This document shows positions 44,482-57,900 of a stretch of DNA of 64,000 bases, in pieces; position 1 is the stretch's first letter, and the number at the start of each line of letters is the position of its first letter. A program made the position numbers and the translations under genes. The notes below the pieces were generated by a model. The model saw only the letters and a program-made list of their open reading frames with translations. It did no database searches and was not told where the DNA came from. Source of the stretch: JAWPMT01 sp965227935 (GTDB taxonomy: Bacteria; Bacteroidota; Bacteroidia; Cytophagales; Cyclobacteriaceae); the NCBI GenBank assembly GCA_965227935.1, contig CBDDGS010000019.1, positions 620,001 through 684,000 on the forward strand, written 5' to 3'.

Positions 44482-45765
44482 ATGATCAAATTTTGGCATC
44501 ATATTTTTCTTCTTCTTTTGCTCATTGGGGCATGTCAGGAGCCCGAATTGCCAGATCCTGGTGATACTTTCCTCAAGTACTATGGCGAAAAAGGCTCCCA
44601 GGAGGGAGCGGGGATGATCTACCTAGAGGCAACTGGGGAAACCATCCTGTTCGGAGAGCAGACCAAGGCGCAGGGCTCGCATTCAGATGTTTTCATGATG
44701 AAGGTGGATCAGAATGGCAATGAAGTACTGTCAGTTTCCCGGGATTTTACAAATCCTGCCTATGTCTCGTCGGTCGCAGACCTTCACAGCGATGAGATCG
44801 GGTCTATTTCTCTGGAGGGATCGTTGCTTTTGTACGTTGGCACGTCGACCAATCCGGATCGTCAGCTATTGGCCTGGGCTGTTTTGGATTTGGATTTCAA
44901 TGTTGTCCAGGAAGGTTGGATCGAAGAGCCAGATGGCTACGTAAAGGGCAAGGCCATTGTTTGGGATGATGGAGAATTGGTGATTATTGGTGAGTCGAAT
45001 GTGATTCAGGAGGGTGATCCCATTGTTACCAATGGAGGGCAGGAGCAGCAGATCTATCTTGCTCGGGTCAACCCCTCGGATCCTGATTCCATACTGGTCA
45101 GGCGGACCAGGGGGTTTGCTGGTACTGACGAGATCCTTTACGCTGATAAGTTTGAGGAGGACAACTTCATCATCATTGGTAGCACCGAGCAAAATGCAGC
45201 CACCCAGGGTTCCAATGTACTCATCATGGCGCTGAATGACATTTTGATTCCCAGGGTGAGTGAGCAGGCGCCGATTGTTGTGGGTTCCGAGACAGGCTTC
45301 AATGACCGTCCATTCGATGTTTACAAGAGGAGAAACGGATATGTGATTACGGGTACTTCGAGCCTTGGCTCTACGGAGTTTCCTTTCTTTGTCAACGTCA
45401 GCTATTCAGTGTCGGGATCTATCACAGTGGATGCCGCGGATACGTTGCAAGTGCAAGCCCATGAGCAAGGCCAGGGACGAGGTCTGGGGGTCACATTGGG
45501 CCCCAACGGCAATTACTTTATTGTAGGGTCCGTGGAGACCGGTAGCAAGGCACGGGAGATCCTTATACAACAGACAGACCAGGCTGGGGAGGGCCTACCG
45601 GGCTTAGAACGCAGTTATGGCCTTACCTCCGGTGATGATGCCGGCAACGATATTGTTGTCGCCCAGGATGGAAGCTTACTGGTGCTTTCCACGGTAGACT
45701 TTGGGGGGAGCGATACCTTGCTTGGCTTAATGAAATTGAATACAGACGGGGAATTAAAGAAGTAA
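44482..45765 (+). CDS. lipoprotein with beta-propeller-like repeats
   Basis: The 427-aa protein has a clear lipobox, Leu-Ile-Gly-Ala-Cys (14-18), followed by Gln-Glu-Pro-Glu; the residues after the lipidated Cys are acidic, as in Bacteroidota surface-export signals. The mature part holds about six or seven repeats of roughly 50-60 residues. Each carries a strand such as Val-Ile-Ile-Gly-Glu-Ser, Ile-Ile-Ile-Gly-Ser-Thr, Val-Ile-Thr-Gly-Thr-Ser or Phe-Ile-Val-Gly-Ser-Val, then a second strand with Asp, Gln or Asn. This is the layout of SBBP/delta-60-type beta-propellers. No catalytic residues are evident. It starts 12 bp after the barrel gene and lies 148 bp before the giant gene. A surface scaffold for the giant is possible but unproven. 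Confidence 0.82.
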   Translation: MIKFWHHIFLLLLLIGACQEPELPDPGDTFLKYYGEKGSQEGAGMIYLEATGETILFGEQTKAQGSHSDVFMMKVDQNGNEVLSVSRDFTNPAYVSSVADLHSDEIGSISLEGSLLLYVGTSTNPDRQLLAWAVLDLDFNVVQEGWIEEPDGYVKGKAIVWDDGELVIIGESNVIQEGDPIVTNGGQEQQIYLARVNPSDPDSILVRRTRGFAGTDEILYADKFEEDNFIIIGSTEQNAATQGSNVLIMALNDILIPRVSEQAPIVVGSETGFNDRPFDVYKRRNGYVITGTSSLGSTEFPFFVNVSYSVSGSITVDAADTLQVQAHEQGQGRGLGVTLGPNGNYFIVGSVETGSKAREILIQQTDQAGEGLPGLERSYGLTSGDDAGNDIVVAQDGSLLVLSTVDFGGSDTLLGLMKLNTDGELKK

Positions 45766-45804
45766 CCAATGGTGATACATGACAAGATATTTCCCAGACG
45801 CCGG

Positions 45805-45879
45805 CTCACCCCAAAGGGTGGCGACGTGCGAACAGTGACTTTTCGTGTATCCGAAGTAGAAATAGGTGCTAGCAGCACC
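45805..45879 (+). other. two short hairpins in the leader of the giant plus-strand gene
   Basis: The 148-bp gap before the ATG at 45914 contains CACCC-CAAA-GGGTG (45807-45820, 5-bp stem, 4-nt loop) and GGTGCT-AGC-AGCACC (45865-45879, perfect 6-bp stem, 3-nt loop). Neither is followed by a T-tract, so they are not good terminators. No TAnnTTTG box is visible, so the giant is probably read from an upstream promoter. Confidence 0.35.
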
Positions 45880-45913
45880 CACAATGCAACCAAACTAGAC
45901 TAAAGACAGACCA

Positions 45914-48900
45914 ATGAAACGACCAATCTCATCTAGCTTAAGGAGTTCCGCGAGTTCTGCGGATACTTCGCCACTTATCCTTCCGAGCAAGGGCGATTTG
46001 GGCAATTTTTCAAATGACACCAACTCCTTCGAAGGGCTGGCGCATAGTGGGGACGTAAGTTCGAGCTTTGGCTGCGCGGGGCTGCTCGGTCTGCCCCTTG
46101 GGAGAGTGCTGTCGTTTCTCATTGCCTGTTTCATTTTCGTGGGTTTTGCCTACGCACAGCCAGCGGAGATCAATGTTACAGGGAGTGGCAGCTCCATCCC
46201 TGGTGATGACTCAAATACTCCATCACTGACCGACCACACAGATTTTGGTTCCACTCTCGTATCAGCGGGTACTATTGTACGAACTTTTACTATTGAAAAT
46301 AGCGGCAACGCGGCATTAGTTGTTAGCGCTGTAAATATTCTTCCGAACGATGATGAGTTTTCGGTTACTGCGAGTCCATCGACACCGGTGAGTGGATCTT
46401 CATCCACCACTTTCGACATCACTTTCAATCCAACGGGTACAGGTACAAGAACGGCGAAAATAAGCATCGATAACAGTGATAGCGACGAGGACCCTTACGT
46501 CTTCAACATTCAAGGCTACGGCCTATCCGATCCATTCTTTTCTGCTGGGGATATAGCATTTACTATGTATAGTGCAACTGGTGACGATGAGTTTGCCTTC
46601 GTAGCTCTTACAGAGATTGCCATCGGACGTGTGATCCACTTCATGGACCACGGTTGGGATAACAGCACGAACAACATCCTTGGCAACAGTGAGGGTACAG
46701 TATCTTTCACCGCGGGCGTTACGATCAGTGCCGGGGATCAAGTGGTTATTGATGCGACGGGAGGTACTGCGACATTGGAATCCACTGGAGGTTCAGCGGG
46801 TACGGTGGACGACTCTTCTGACGGTGGTTTCTTGCTTAACGCTACAGATGGGGATCAAATCTTGGCATTTGAAGGGAGCGTTATCGGTGGTGACAAAGTG
46901 GGCGTGAGTCAGTTCCTCGCAGCTATACACGCAGATGCCGGGGACTGGGACGTTAGCCCGTCTACCACAAGCGAGTCCAACCTCCCTAGTGCCTTGACAG
47001 AAGGAACAAATGCGGTGGCTTTGTTTGCAAGTGCTACTGAACGAGATGATGCAGTTTATTCAGGTTCCGCAAATTTGTCAATCAGCGCACTCAGAACGTC
47101 CATCAATGATGATGCAAATTGGACCTCCCGAGATACACCTGCCTACACAATCTCCGATTTATCCGTAAATGACGCTCCTGTAATCACAGGGCTTGATGCG
47201 ACGTCTGCCAATCCCTTTACAGAAGATGGCGTCGCAGTCCAGTTGGACGCAGACGTGACCGTCTCTGATACCGAGCTAGATGCTTTGAATAGTGGTAGTG
47301 GTGATTACACCGATGCAACAATCACGATTGCAAGGAGTGGCGGAGCTAACAGTGATGACTCGTTTTCTTTTGGTGTGAGTGGCTCATACCCCTTTTCGGA
47401 TCCGAATATAAGCAGGGCAGCGGCACCGGCTGGCGTAATTGGTACCTTCGTTGACGACGGGTCCGGTACATTGACCATCACCTTTACTGGCAATACGCCT
47501 ACCACTGCAGATGTGTATTCGGTGCTTAGGCTTGTCAATTACGAAAACGGCAATAACAACCCGCCTGCGAGTGTGGATTTGGATGTAACTCTGGACGACG
47601 GAGCGGCTTTTGGCAGCTCGGTAACAGAAACCATTGCGGTTAATATTACAGCTGTCAATGACGCGCCGGAGATTGATTTGAATGGACTTTCACCAAATAC
47701 ATTTGTACCTGGCTTTGGCGCGGTCATTATTGACCCGGACGTAACGATCTCCGATGCCGAACTCGATGCTCTGAATGACTATGATGGCGCGACGATTACG
47801 ATTTCAAGGAATACGTCTGCAAACTCGGATGATGTGTTCAGCCTTGCAACTGATGCTACTTATACACTTTCAGGCTCAACCTTGCTCGATGATGGCACTT
47901 CGATAGGAACCTTTGTTGATGATGCCGCTGGCACGCTAACGATCTCCTTTGATAATGATTTAAAAACCCCAGAGTCCCTAGACGTTGAAGCAGTCTTTGA
48001 GCTAGTTCAGTACTCGAACGGCAATGCGTCCCCACCAGACCTGGTACAGTTAGATGTGGTACTCAATGATGGTGCAGCTTCTAACAATACCGTCACCGAA
48101 AACATTACGGTTGATATCGCGGCAAACGATTCAGACATCATAGTAGATAATACCCTATCCAAGGCGACCAACGCAGACCCAACGGTCTATGATGGAACAA
48201 GCATTGATGGTGCCGGGGATGATGAGTTAGAGGTCGCCCGTTTCACCTTGCGTGATGGCGGTGGTAGCAATGACTTTGACCTGGTCGGTACGGTAGTAAC
48301 GGATATCACCTTCAATGTCAGCAATTGGGAGAATCTGGCGCAGATCGCTTTGTATGACGGAACCGGGGAGGTAGGGGAGTCCACAGTATCATCCGGGATA
48401 GTGGCCTTTTCGAGTTTGACGATCACGGCTCCTGACAATGATACCGAGCCGCTTAGTATTTGGGTGACATTCAAAAACGACGGGAGTGTAGATGACAATG
48501 AGGCGATTGAGGTGACCATCGATGTGAGTGCCCTGGTCTCCGGCAATGGTTCCAGCTTTGCCTCGGGCTTTACGGGTGGCGTGGACCTTGTAGATACAAA
48601 TTCGGGTGATGAGAATCGGATCGAGGTCACGGGCGATCGTTTGATATTCAATGTACAACCATCCAATGCTGAAACAAACATTGTAATGACGCCAACTGTC
48701 GAGGTCACGTTAGTTGATGTTAATGGGAATACAGACACAGACAACACCACAGGGATCACAGATGTTGAGTTGAGCTCGAGTGGTACCTTGACCGGAGACC
48801 CAGTTGGGTCATCTTCGGTCAGCTCTGGAGTCTACAGTTTCAATTCGTTGGTACACACTGTTGCTGGCTCTGGTCTGACCTTGACAGCAGCTTCGACTGG

Positions 48901-51900
48901 CGTCGTGGTTTCGGGAGGTTCTCCACCTTATACTTCTACGGCATTTGAAGTGGGAAGCCCCGTATCGGAGTCCGATATTGTCAACGCGGCGTTCACGGCA
49001 GAGACTAATTTCGATCCTACAACATACGACGCATCGACGATAGATAACACGGGAGATGACGAGTTAGAGATTGCCAGATTCACATTGCGAGATGGCGGCG
49101 GGACAGACTCGGATGGGTTTCATACCGAAGTGGATGGTATCACATTGAATTTTACGAGTGGGTCTGCTAACGTAGCTCAGGTGGCGATATTTTCAGGTGC
49201 TACGGAGATCGAAGCTGGCACATTGACGGGATCGTCCATTACTTTCAACAGTTTCACGAATCCCCTTATTGCCGCAGATGACGGCACGGTGGATTTTAGT
49301 GTATTTGTGACTTTTAAGACTGATGGTAGTGTGGTTGATGGGGAAGTGGTAGACGTTGAGATAGATGTCAGCACCTTGTCAGTGGCAGCGAACAGCTCTG
49401 GCTTTGATGGGACCTTCACAAGTGGCTCTGACCTGGGCCCTACACTGTCGGGTGATGACAACAGGATCGAGGTCACCGGTGATCGTTTGATATTCAATGT
49501 ACAACCATCGGACATTGCGACGAATGGAACGATGAGTCCTGCAGTAGAGGTGACGTTGGTTGATGTTGATGGGAATGTAGATACGGATAATAGTGCAGGG
49601 ATCACAGATGTTGAGTTAAGCTCGAGCGGTACCCTGACCGGCGAGCCAGTTGGGTCATCTTCCGTCAGTTCTGGGGTCTACAGTTTCAATTTGTTGGTAC
49701 ACACTGTTGCTGGCTCTGGTCTGACCTTGACAGCAGCTTCGACTGGCGTCGTGGTCACGGGAGGTTCTCCACCTTATACATCTACGACGTTTGATGTTCT
49801 TGATCCTATTTCGGAGTCCGATATCATCAACACGGCCTTCACGGCAGAGACTAATTTCGATCCTACAACATACGACGCATCTACGCTTGATAACGGGGGA
49901 GATGACGAGTTAGAGATTGCCCGATTCACGTTGCGAGATGGTGGCGGGACGGACTCGGATGGGTTTAATACTGAAGTGGATGGTATCACGTTGAATTTTA
50001 CGAGTGGGTCTGCTAACGTAGCTCAGGTGGCAATATTTGCCGGTTCTACGGAGATCGAAGCTGGCACATTGACGGGATCGTCTATCACTTTCAGCAGTTT
50101 CACGAATCCCCTTATTGCCACAGATGATGGCACGGTAGACTTCAGTGTATTTGTGACTTTCAAGGCTGATGGTAGTGTGGTTGATGGTGAAGTGGTAGAT
50201 GTTGAGATAGATGTCAGCACCTTGTCAGTGCCAGCGAACAGCTCTGGCTTTGATGGGACCTTCACCAGTGGTTCTGATCTGGGCCCTACATTGGCGGGTG
50301 ATGACAACAGGATCGAGGTCACCGGTGACCGTTTGATATTCAACGTACAACCATCCAATGCTGAAACAAACATTGCGATGACGCCAACGGTGGAGGTGAC
50401 GTTGGTTGATGTTGATGGTAATACAGACACAGACAACACTGCAGGGATCACAGATGTTGAGTTGAGCTCGAGTGGTACCTTGACCGGAGACCCAGTTGGG
50501 TCATCTTCGGTCAGCTCTGGAGTCTACAGTTTCAATTCGTTGGTACACACTGTTGCTGGCTCTGGTCTGACCTTGACAGCAGCTTCGACTGGTGTCGTAG
50601 TTTCGGGAGGTTCTCCACCTTATACTTCTACGGCATTTGAAGTGGGAAGCCCTGTATCGGAGTCCGATATTGTCAACGCGGCGTTCACGGCAGAGACTAA
50701 TTTCGATCCTACAACATACGACGCATCGACGATAGATAACACAGGAGATGACGAGTTAGAGATTGCCAGATTCACATTGCGAGATGGCGGCGGGACAGAC
50801 TCGGATGGGTTTCATACGGAAGTGGATGGTATCACCTTGAATTTTGCGAGTGGATCTGCTAACCTAGCTCAGGTGGCAATATTTGCCGGTTCTACGGAGA
50901 TCGAAGCTGGCACATTGACGGGATCGTCCATTACTTTCAACAGTTTCACGAATCCCCTTATTGCTGCAGATGATGGCACGGTAGACTTTAGTGTATTTGT
51001 GACTTTCAAGGCTGATGGTAGTGTGGTTGATGGGGAAGTGGTAGACGTTGAGATAGACGTCAGCACTTTGTCAGTGGCAGCGAACAGCTCTGGCTTTGAT
51101 GGGACCTTCACAAGTGGTTCTGACCTGGGTCCTACACTGTCGGGTGATGACAACAGGATCGAGGTCACCGGTGATCGTTTGATATTCAATGAACAACCAT
51201 CGGACATTGCGACGAATGGAACGATGAGTCCTGCAGTGGAGGTGACGTTGGTTGATGGTGATGGGAATGTAGATACGGATAATAGTGCAGGGATCACAGA
51301 TGTTGAGTTAAGCTCGAGCGGTACTCTGACTGGAGACCCAGTTGGGTCATCGTCAGTCAGCTCTGGGGTCTACAGCTTCAATTCGTTGGTACATACTGTT
51401 GCTGGCTCTGGACTGACCTTGACAGCAGCCACGACTGGTGTCGTGGTCGCGGGAGGTTCTCCACCTTATACATCTACGACATTTGCTGTTCTTGATCCTA
51501 TATCGGAGTCCGATATCATCAACGCGGCCTTCACGGCAGAGACTAATTTTGATCCTACAACATACGACGCATCTACGCTTGATAACGGGGGAGATGACGA
51601 GTTAGAGATTGCGCGATTCACGTTGCGAGATGGTGGTGGTACAGATTCAGACCTGTCCCCGACTGAAGTGGATGGTATCACATTGAATTTTGCGAGTGGA
51701 TCTGCTAACGTAGCTCAGGTGGCAATATTTGCTGGTTCTACGGAGATCGAAGCTGGCACATTGACAGGATCGTCCATTACTTTCAACAGTTTCACGAATC
51801 CCCTTATTGCCACAGATGATGGTACGGTAGACTTCAGTGTATTTGTGACTTTCAAGGCTGATGGTAGTGTGGTTGATGGGGAAGTGGTAGACGTTGAGAT

Positions 51901-54900
51901 AGACGTCAGCACCTTGTCAGTGGCAGCGAACAGCTCTGGCTTTGATGGGACCTTCACAAGTGGTTCTGACCTGGGTCCTACACTGTCGGGTGATGACAAC
52001 AGGATCGAGGTCACCGGAGATCGTTTGATATTCAATGTACAACCATCGGACATTGCGACGAATGGAACGATGAGTCCTGCAGTAGAGGTGACGTTGGTTG
52101 ATGGTGATGGGAATGTAGATACGGATAATAGTGCAGGGATCACGGATGTCGAGTTAAGCTCGAGTGGTACCCTGACCGGCGACCCCGTTGGGTCATCTTC
52201 CGTCAGTTCTGGGGTCTACAGTTTCAATTCGTTGGTACATACTGTTGCTGGCTCTGGTCTGACCTTGACAGCAGCTTCGACTGGTGTCGTGGTCTCGGGA
52301 GGTTCTCCACCTTATACATCTACGACGTTTGATGTTCTTGATCCTATTTCCGAGTCCGATATCATCAACGCGGCCTTCACGGCAGAGACTAATTTTGATC
52401 CTACAACATACGACGCATCTACGCTTGATAACGGGGGAGATGACGAGTTAGAGATTGCGCGATTCACGTTGCGAGATGGTGGTGGTACAGATTCAGACCT
52501 GTCCCCGACTGAAGTGGATGGTATCACATTGAATTTTGCGAGTGGATCTGCTAACGTAGCTCAGGTGGCAATATTTGCTGGTTCTACGGAGATCGAAGCT
52601 GGCACATTGACAGGATCGTCCATTACTTTCAACAGTTTCACGAATCCCCTTATTGCCACAGATGATGGCACGATAGACTTCAGTGTATTTGTGACTTTCA
52701 AGGCTGATGGTAGTGTGGTTGATGGGGAAGTGGTAGACGTTGAGATAGATGTCAGCACCTTGTCAGTGGCAGCGAACAGCTCTGGCTTTGATGGGACCTT
52801 CACCAGTGGTTCTGACCTGGGTCCTACATTGTCGGGTGATGATAACAGGATCGAAGTTACAGCGACAGAGTTGTCGTTCACCGTAGATGCGACTAATACG
52901 ACTACCAATGTAGCGATGTCTACAGTAGAGGTTTCGATCGTTGATAGCGATTCGAATGTTGATTTGGACAACACAGCTGGAGCTGGGAGTCCTGTAGAGA
53001 TCACCTCCAATGGTACATTGGATAGCAGTCCGAAGTCGGCGGCGCTGACGTCAGGAGTTGCGACGTTCACAGACATCGTACATACGGCGACTGCCACTGG
53101 TCGACAGTTGACGGCGTCGTCTACAGGTTTATCGAATGAGCTGAGTGGCACATTTGACATCACGGGTCCTGATTCTGAATCGAACATCATTGTGGATGCG
53201 GGCTTGTCGAAGCAGAGCAACTTTGATCCTACTACTTACACGGCCACAGATATTGACTTGGGCACAGCAGGAGATGAGTTACAAGTCGCTCGATTTACCC
53301 TTCAGGATGGCGGTAATGACATTACTGATTCTGATGGTGCCGCGACTGTGTTGAGCGAGATCACTTTTGTGGTTACTAATCCCGACAACATCAATAAGAT
53401 TGCATTGTACTCAGGAGGCAGTGAGCTGGCTGAAGGTACGCTGACTGCTGGTGTGGTAGAATTCACGGGCCTCTCATTGACAGCTGCAGATGAGGGCACA
53501 GCTACATTGAATGTTTACGTGACATTTGTCACCGATGGTAGTGTTGTTGATGGTGAAGCCATTGATGTGACTATTGATGTGAGCGAATTGGTCTCTGGTA
53601 CCGGATCTGGTTTTGACTCGGGCTTCACGGGTGGTGCAGATCTTACGGATACGAACTCCAGTGATGAGAACAGGATCGATGTGACTGCCACGCACCTGGC
53701 TTTCACCACGGAACCCGTGGAAATCGGGGTCGATACAGATTTTACATTGGTGGTCGAGGCACAGGATAACAACGACAATACAGACGCTGATTTCACAGAG
53801 GACATCACCATCGAAGTGGAGGATGGTCCGGGAGGTGGAGATTTGTCCGCATCTCCAGGGTCGGTTACAGCCACTACGGGCAATGGGCAGTTGGTGAATG
53901 GTGTGGCAACCTTCAGTGATCTTGAAGTCGATAAGGGTGGAGACTATGTCTTCCGGGGAGTATCAGCTTCCTACACCAATAATTCCGGTAACGAAGCTGA
54001 AACAGGGACGATTGAGGCGCTGGACGATTTGTCTGACATCATTGAAAATCAGGCGTTCATTGCCAGTTATCCCGAGTTTATAAACTACGATCAGTACGAC
54101 GATGATAACCTGGATGGCAGTGGCACTGACGAGTTGGTCATTGCAAGGTTTGAAATTCGGGATGGGGGAGAATTCGGTGACGATGATAATAAGGTCACCC
54201 GGTTCCATGAGATCGACCTCCAATTTCAGGGTGGGTCGGAAGCTTATATACACCGGATGGCGGTATATACTGTCACCGATGTGAATGGTCTTGGAAGTGG
54301 CTTTGAGGTGGCGGAATACGACGTCGAGGCAGATGGTGGAGACACGTTTGATTTCAACTTCAGAAAGACCAGCAGCGGGGGACCTTTCAGTGACGATTTT
54401 GATGTTCCGGATAACTCAAGTGCAATAATAGAGGTCCGTGTTTCTTTCGTAAAGGATGTTGATGATCAGGCAGTGATCAGTCTCCTTTTGGTAGACGCAG
54501 AAGAGGGTGGTGGACAGTCCAAGTTCACTGGAGATTTGGCGATACCGCTGGGCGGGGCGCTTGACGGGGTCCAAGCCGGTACCAACAATCTTACCGGCGG
54601 TGATAACAAGATCGATGTCGTCGCTTCGAAATTGGTACTCACCAATGATGCCTCTCTAACCGGGAGCTCGCCTTACGAGCGCAATACCGACAATATCTCT
54701 CCCACAATTGAAGCCCAGGATGTCAATAACAACCTGGACCTGGATGAAACCTCAGAAATCGCGGTGACGGGTCCCGCTGACTTCGATGGAGCGGGGGCGA
54801 TTACCAGTACCTTCAGCCTGACTGCTGGTACGGGTACAGCTGCATTCACCATCTTTAGTGAGGAGGAGGATGTGGTCCTTTCATTTGCAGACAACGATGG

Positions 54901-57900
54901 AACCGCAGGAAGCCGTACTGGAACGACGGCGATCGGTACAGGGGATGCGTCCTCTGCGATAGATGTTTACGATCAGACTGCGCCTACTGTCACCTCCAGG
55001 GACCCGGCCGATGACGCTACCGGCGTCCCATTGACTGATGAGCTGGAAATCGTCTTTAGCGAGGATGTAGCGGCCGTCGCTGGTGGTCATGTCACGGTAG
55101 TAAGCGATCATATCCCACCTGATGTTTTCGAGTTGGATGTGGACAATGTCTCAGAGGTTTCTATCACTGGCAGCACGGTGACGATAACCCTTCCCGCACC
55201 TTTGAGAGGCAGCGCAAGAGACTATTATGTGTTGGTAGACGCTGATGCGTTTGACGATAGCCCCAATAATACCGATGCCGTTGATGCTGCCGCCTTGAAC
55301 TTTGCCGGATATCTGACCGATAATGGGTGGGAGTTCACTACCGGTGCGGACAACGATGCACCAACCTTAACCATAACGAGGAATGCTGTGACCAATGGCT
55401 CTTTCGATAATACCTCTGATGCTACGGTCTCGTTCGACCTCGCGTTCAGTGAGCCAATGGATGATGCTACAATCGGACTGGATGATGTCACCGTGACATT
55501 GTCAGGAGTTACGGTGGGAGGTTCCGGAAGTGGTCTTGCCAATTCTTTTGGATCTGATGCCATTCTTTCAAACGATGGTGATGATCAGAACTATACGCTG
55601 ACGCTGAGTACGATTGCGATTACTACTCCCGGGACAGACGGCACTATCTCCATCACTGTAGGTCCCAGCATAGACGATGAGAACGGGAATAGTATGTTGG
55701 CGGCGGAAGGGCCATCTGACGCCTTCACGATCGATCAGTCACCGCCTACGGCAGCGATTACTTATTCGGATGCGGGTCCTTACAAGGATGGGGACATAGT
55801 GACAATTACCACCACTTTCGATGAGGACATGTCCGATAGTCCAGTTCCGGAGATTATAATTACCGGATCCAATTCTGTGCCGGCAACCGACATGACAAAG
55901 GTGAGTGCGACGGAATACACCTACGATCACACGGTTGGCACCGGAGATGGTACTGCGACAGTTTCGTTGAGTACGGGCACTGATTTGGCGGGCAACGAGA
56001 TCACGTCGATTCCTACGAGTGGGGAGGATTTTGAGGTAGACAACACAGCACCTACGGCAGCGATTACTTATTCGGATGCGGGTCCTTACAAGGATGGTGA
56101 CCTGGTGACAATTACTGCGACCTTCAATGAGGACATGTCGGATAGTCCAGTTCCACAGATCTCGATATCAGGATCGAATACCCTGGCAGCAGATGACATG
56201 ATGAAGGTGAGTGCGACGGAATACAGTTATGACTATACAGTTGGCGCTGGAGATGGTACTGCGACAGTTTCGTTGAGTACGGGCACTGATTTGGCGGGCA
56301 ACGAGATCACGTCGATTCCTACGAGTGGGGAGGATTTTGAGGTAGACAACACAGCGCCTACGGCAGCGATTACCTATTCGGATGCGGGTCCTTACAAGGA
56401 TGGTGACCTGGTGACCATAACGGCGACCTTCGACGAGGACATGTCCGATAGTCCGGTTCCACAGATCTCGATATCAGGATCGAATACCCTGGCAGCAGAT
56501 GATATGATGAAGGTGAGTGCGACGGAGTACAGTTATGACTATACAGTTGGCGTTGGAAATGGTACTGCGACAGTTTCGCTAAGTACGGGCACTGATTTGG
56601 CGGGCAACGAGATCACATCGATTCCTACGAGTGGGGAGGATTTTGAGGTAGATAACACAGCACCTACGGCAGCGATTACCTATTCGGATGCGGGTCCTTA
56701 CAAGGATGGTGACCTTGTGACAATTACTGCGACCTTCAATGAGGACATGTCCGATAGTCCAGTTCCGCAGATCTCGATATCAGGATCGAATACCCTGGCA
56801 GCAGATGATATGATGAAGGTGAGTGCGACGGAGTACAGTTATGACTATACAGTTGGCGCTGGTAATGGTACTGCGACAGTTTCGTTGAGTACTGGCACTG
56901 ATTTGGCGGGCAATGAGATCACGTCGATTCCTACGAGTGGGGAGGATTTTGAGGTAGACAACACAGCACCTACAGCAGCGATTACCTATTCGGATGCGGG
57001 TCCTTACAAGGATGGGGACATAGTGACAATTACTGCCACTTTCAATGAGGATATGTCCGATAGTCCAGTTCCGGAGATTACAATTACCGGATCCAATTCT
57101 GTGCCGGCAACCGACATGACAAAGGTGAGTGCGACGGAATACACCTACGATCACACGGTTGGCACCGGAGATGGTACTGCGACAGTTTCGTTGAGTACGG
57201 GCACTGATTTGGCGGGCAACGAGATCACGTCGATTCCTACGAGTGGGGAGGATTTTGAGGTAGACAACACAGCACCTACGGCAGCGATTACTTATTCGGA
57301 CGCGGGTCCTTACAAGGATGGTGACCTGGTGACAATTACTGCGACCTTCAATGAGGACATGTCGGATAGTCCAGTTCCACAGATCTCGATATCAGGATCG
57401 AATACCCTGGCAGCAGATGACATGATGAAGGTGAGTGCGACGGAATACAGTTATGACTATACAGTTGGCGCTGGAGATGGTACTGCGACAGTTTCGTTGA
57501 GTACGGGCACTGATTTGGCGGGCAACGAGATCACGTCGATTCCTACGAGTGGGGAGGATTTTGAGGTAGACAACACAGCGCCTACGGCAGCGATTACCTA
57601 TTCGGATGCGGGTCCTTACAAGGATGGTGACCTGGTGACCATAACGGCGACCTTCGACGAGGACATGTCCGATAGTCCGGTTCCACAGATCTCGATATCA
57701 GGATCGAATACCCTGGCAGCAGATGATATGATGAAGGTGAGTGCGACGGAGTACAGTTATGACTATACAGTTGGCGTTGGAAATGGTACTGCGACAGTTT
57801 CGCTAAGTACGGGCACTGATTTGGCGGGCAACGAGATCACATCGATTCCTACGAGTGGGGAGGATTTTGAGGTAGATAACACAGCACCTACGGCAGCGAT

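Noticed and set aside
49177..53220. Recurrent antisense open frames (142 aa, repeated every 846 bp) on the minus strand, and similar ones over 55739-60669
   Set aside because: They are shadows of the plus-strand repeats: the Asp/Thr/Ser-rich codons leave few stops on the other strand, so each repeat gives the same antisense frame. No start context, signal or independent conservation is visible.
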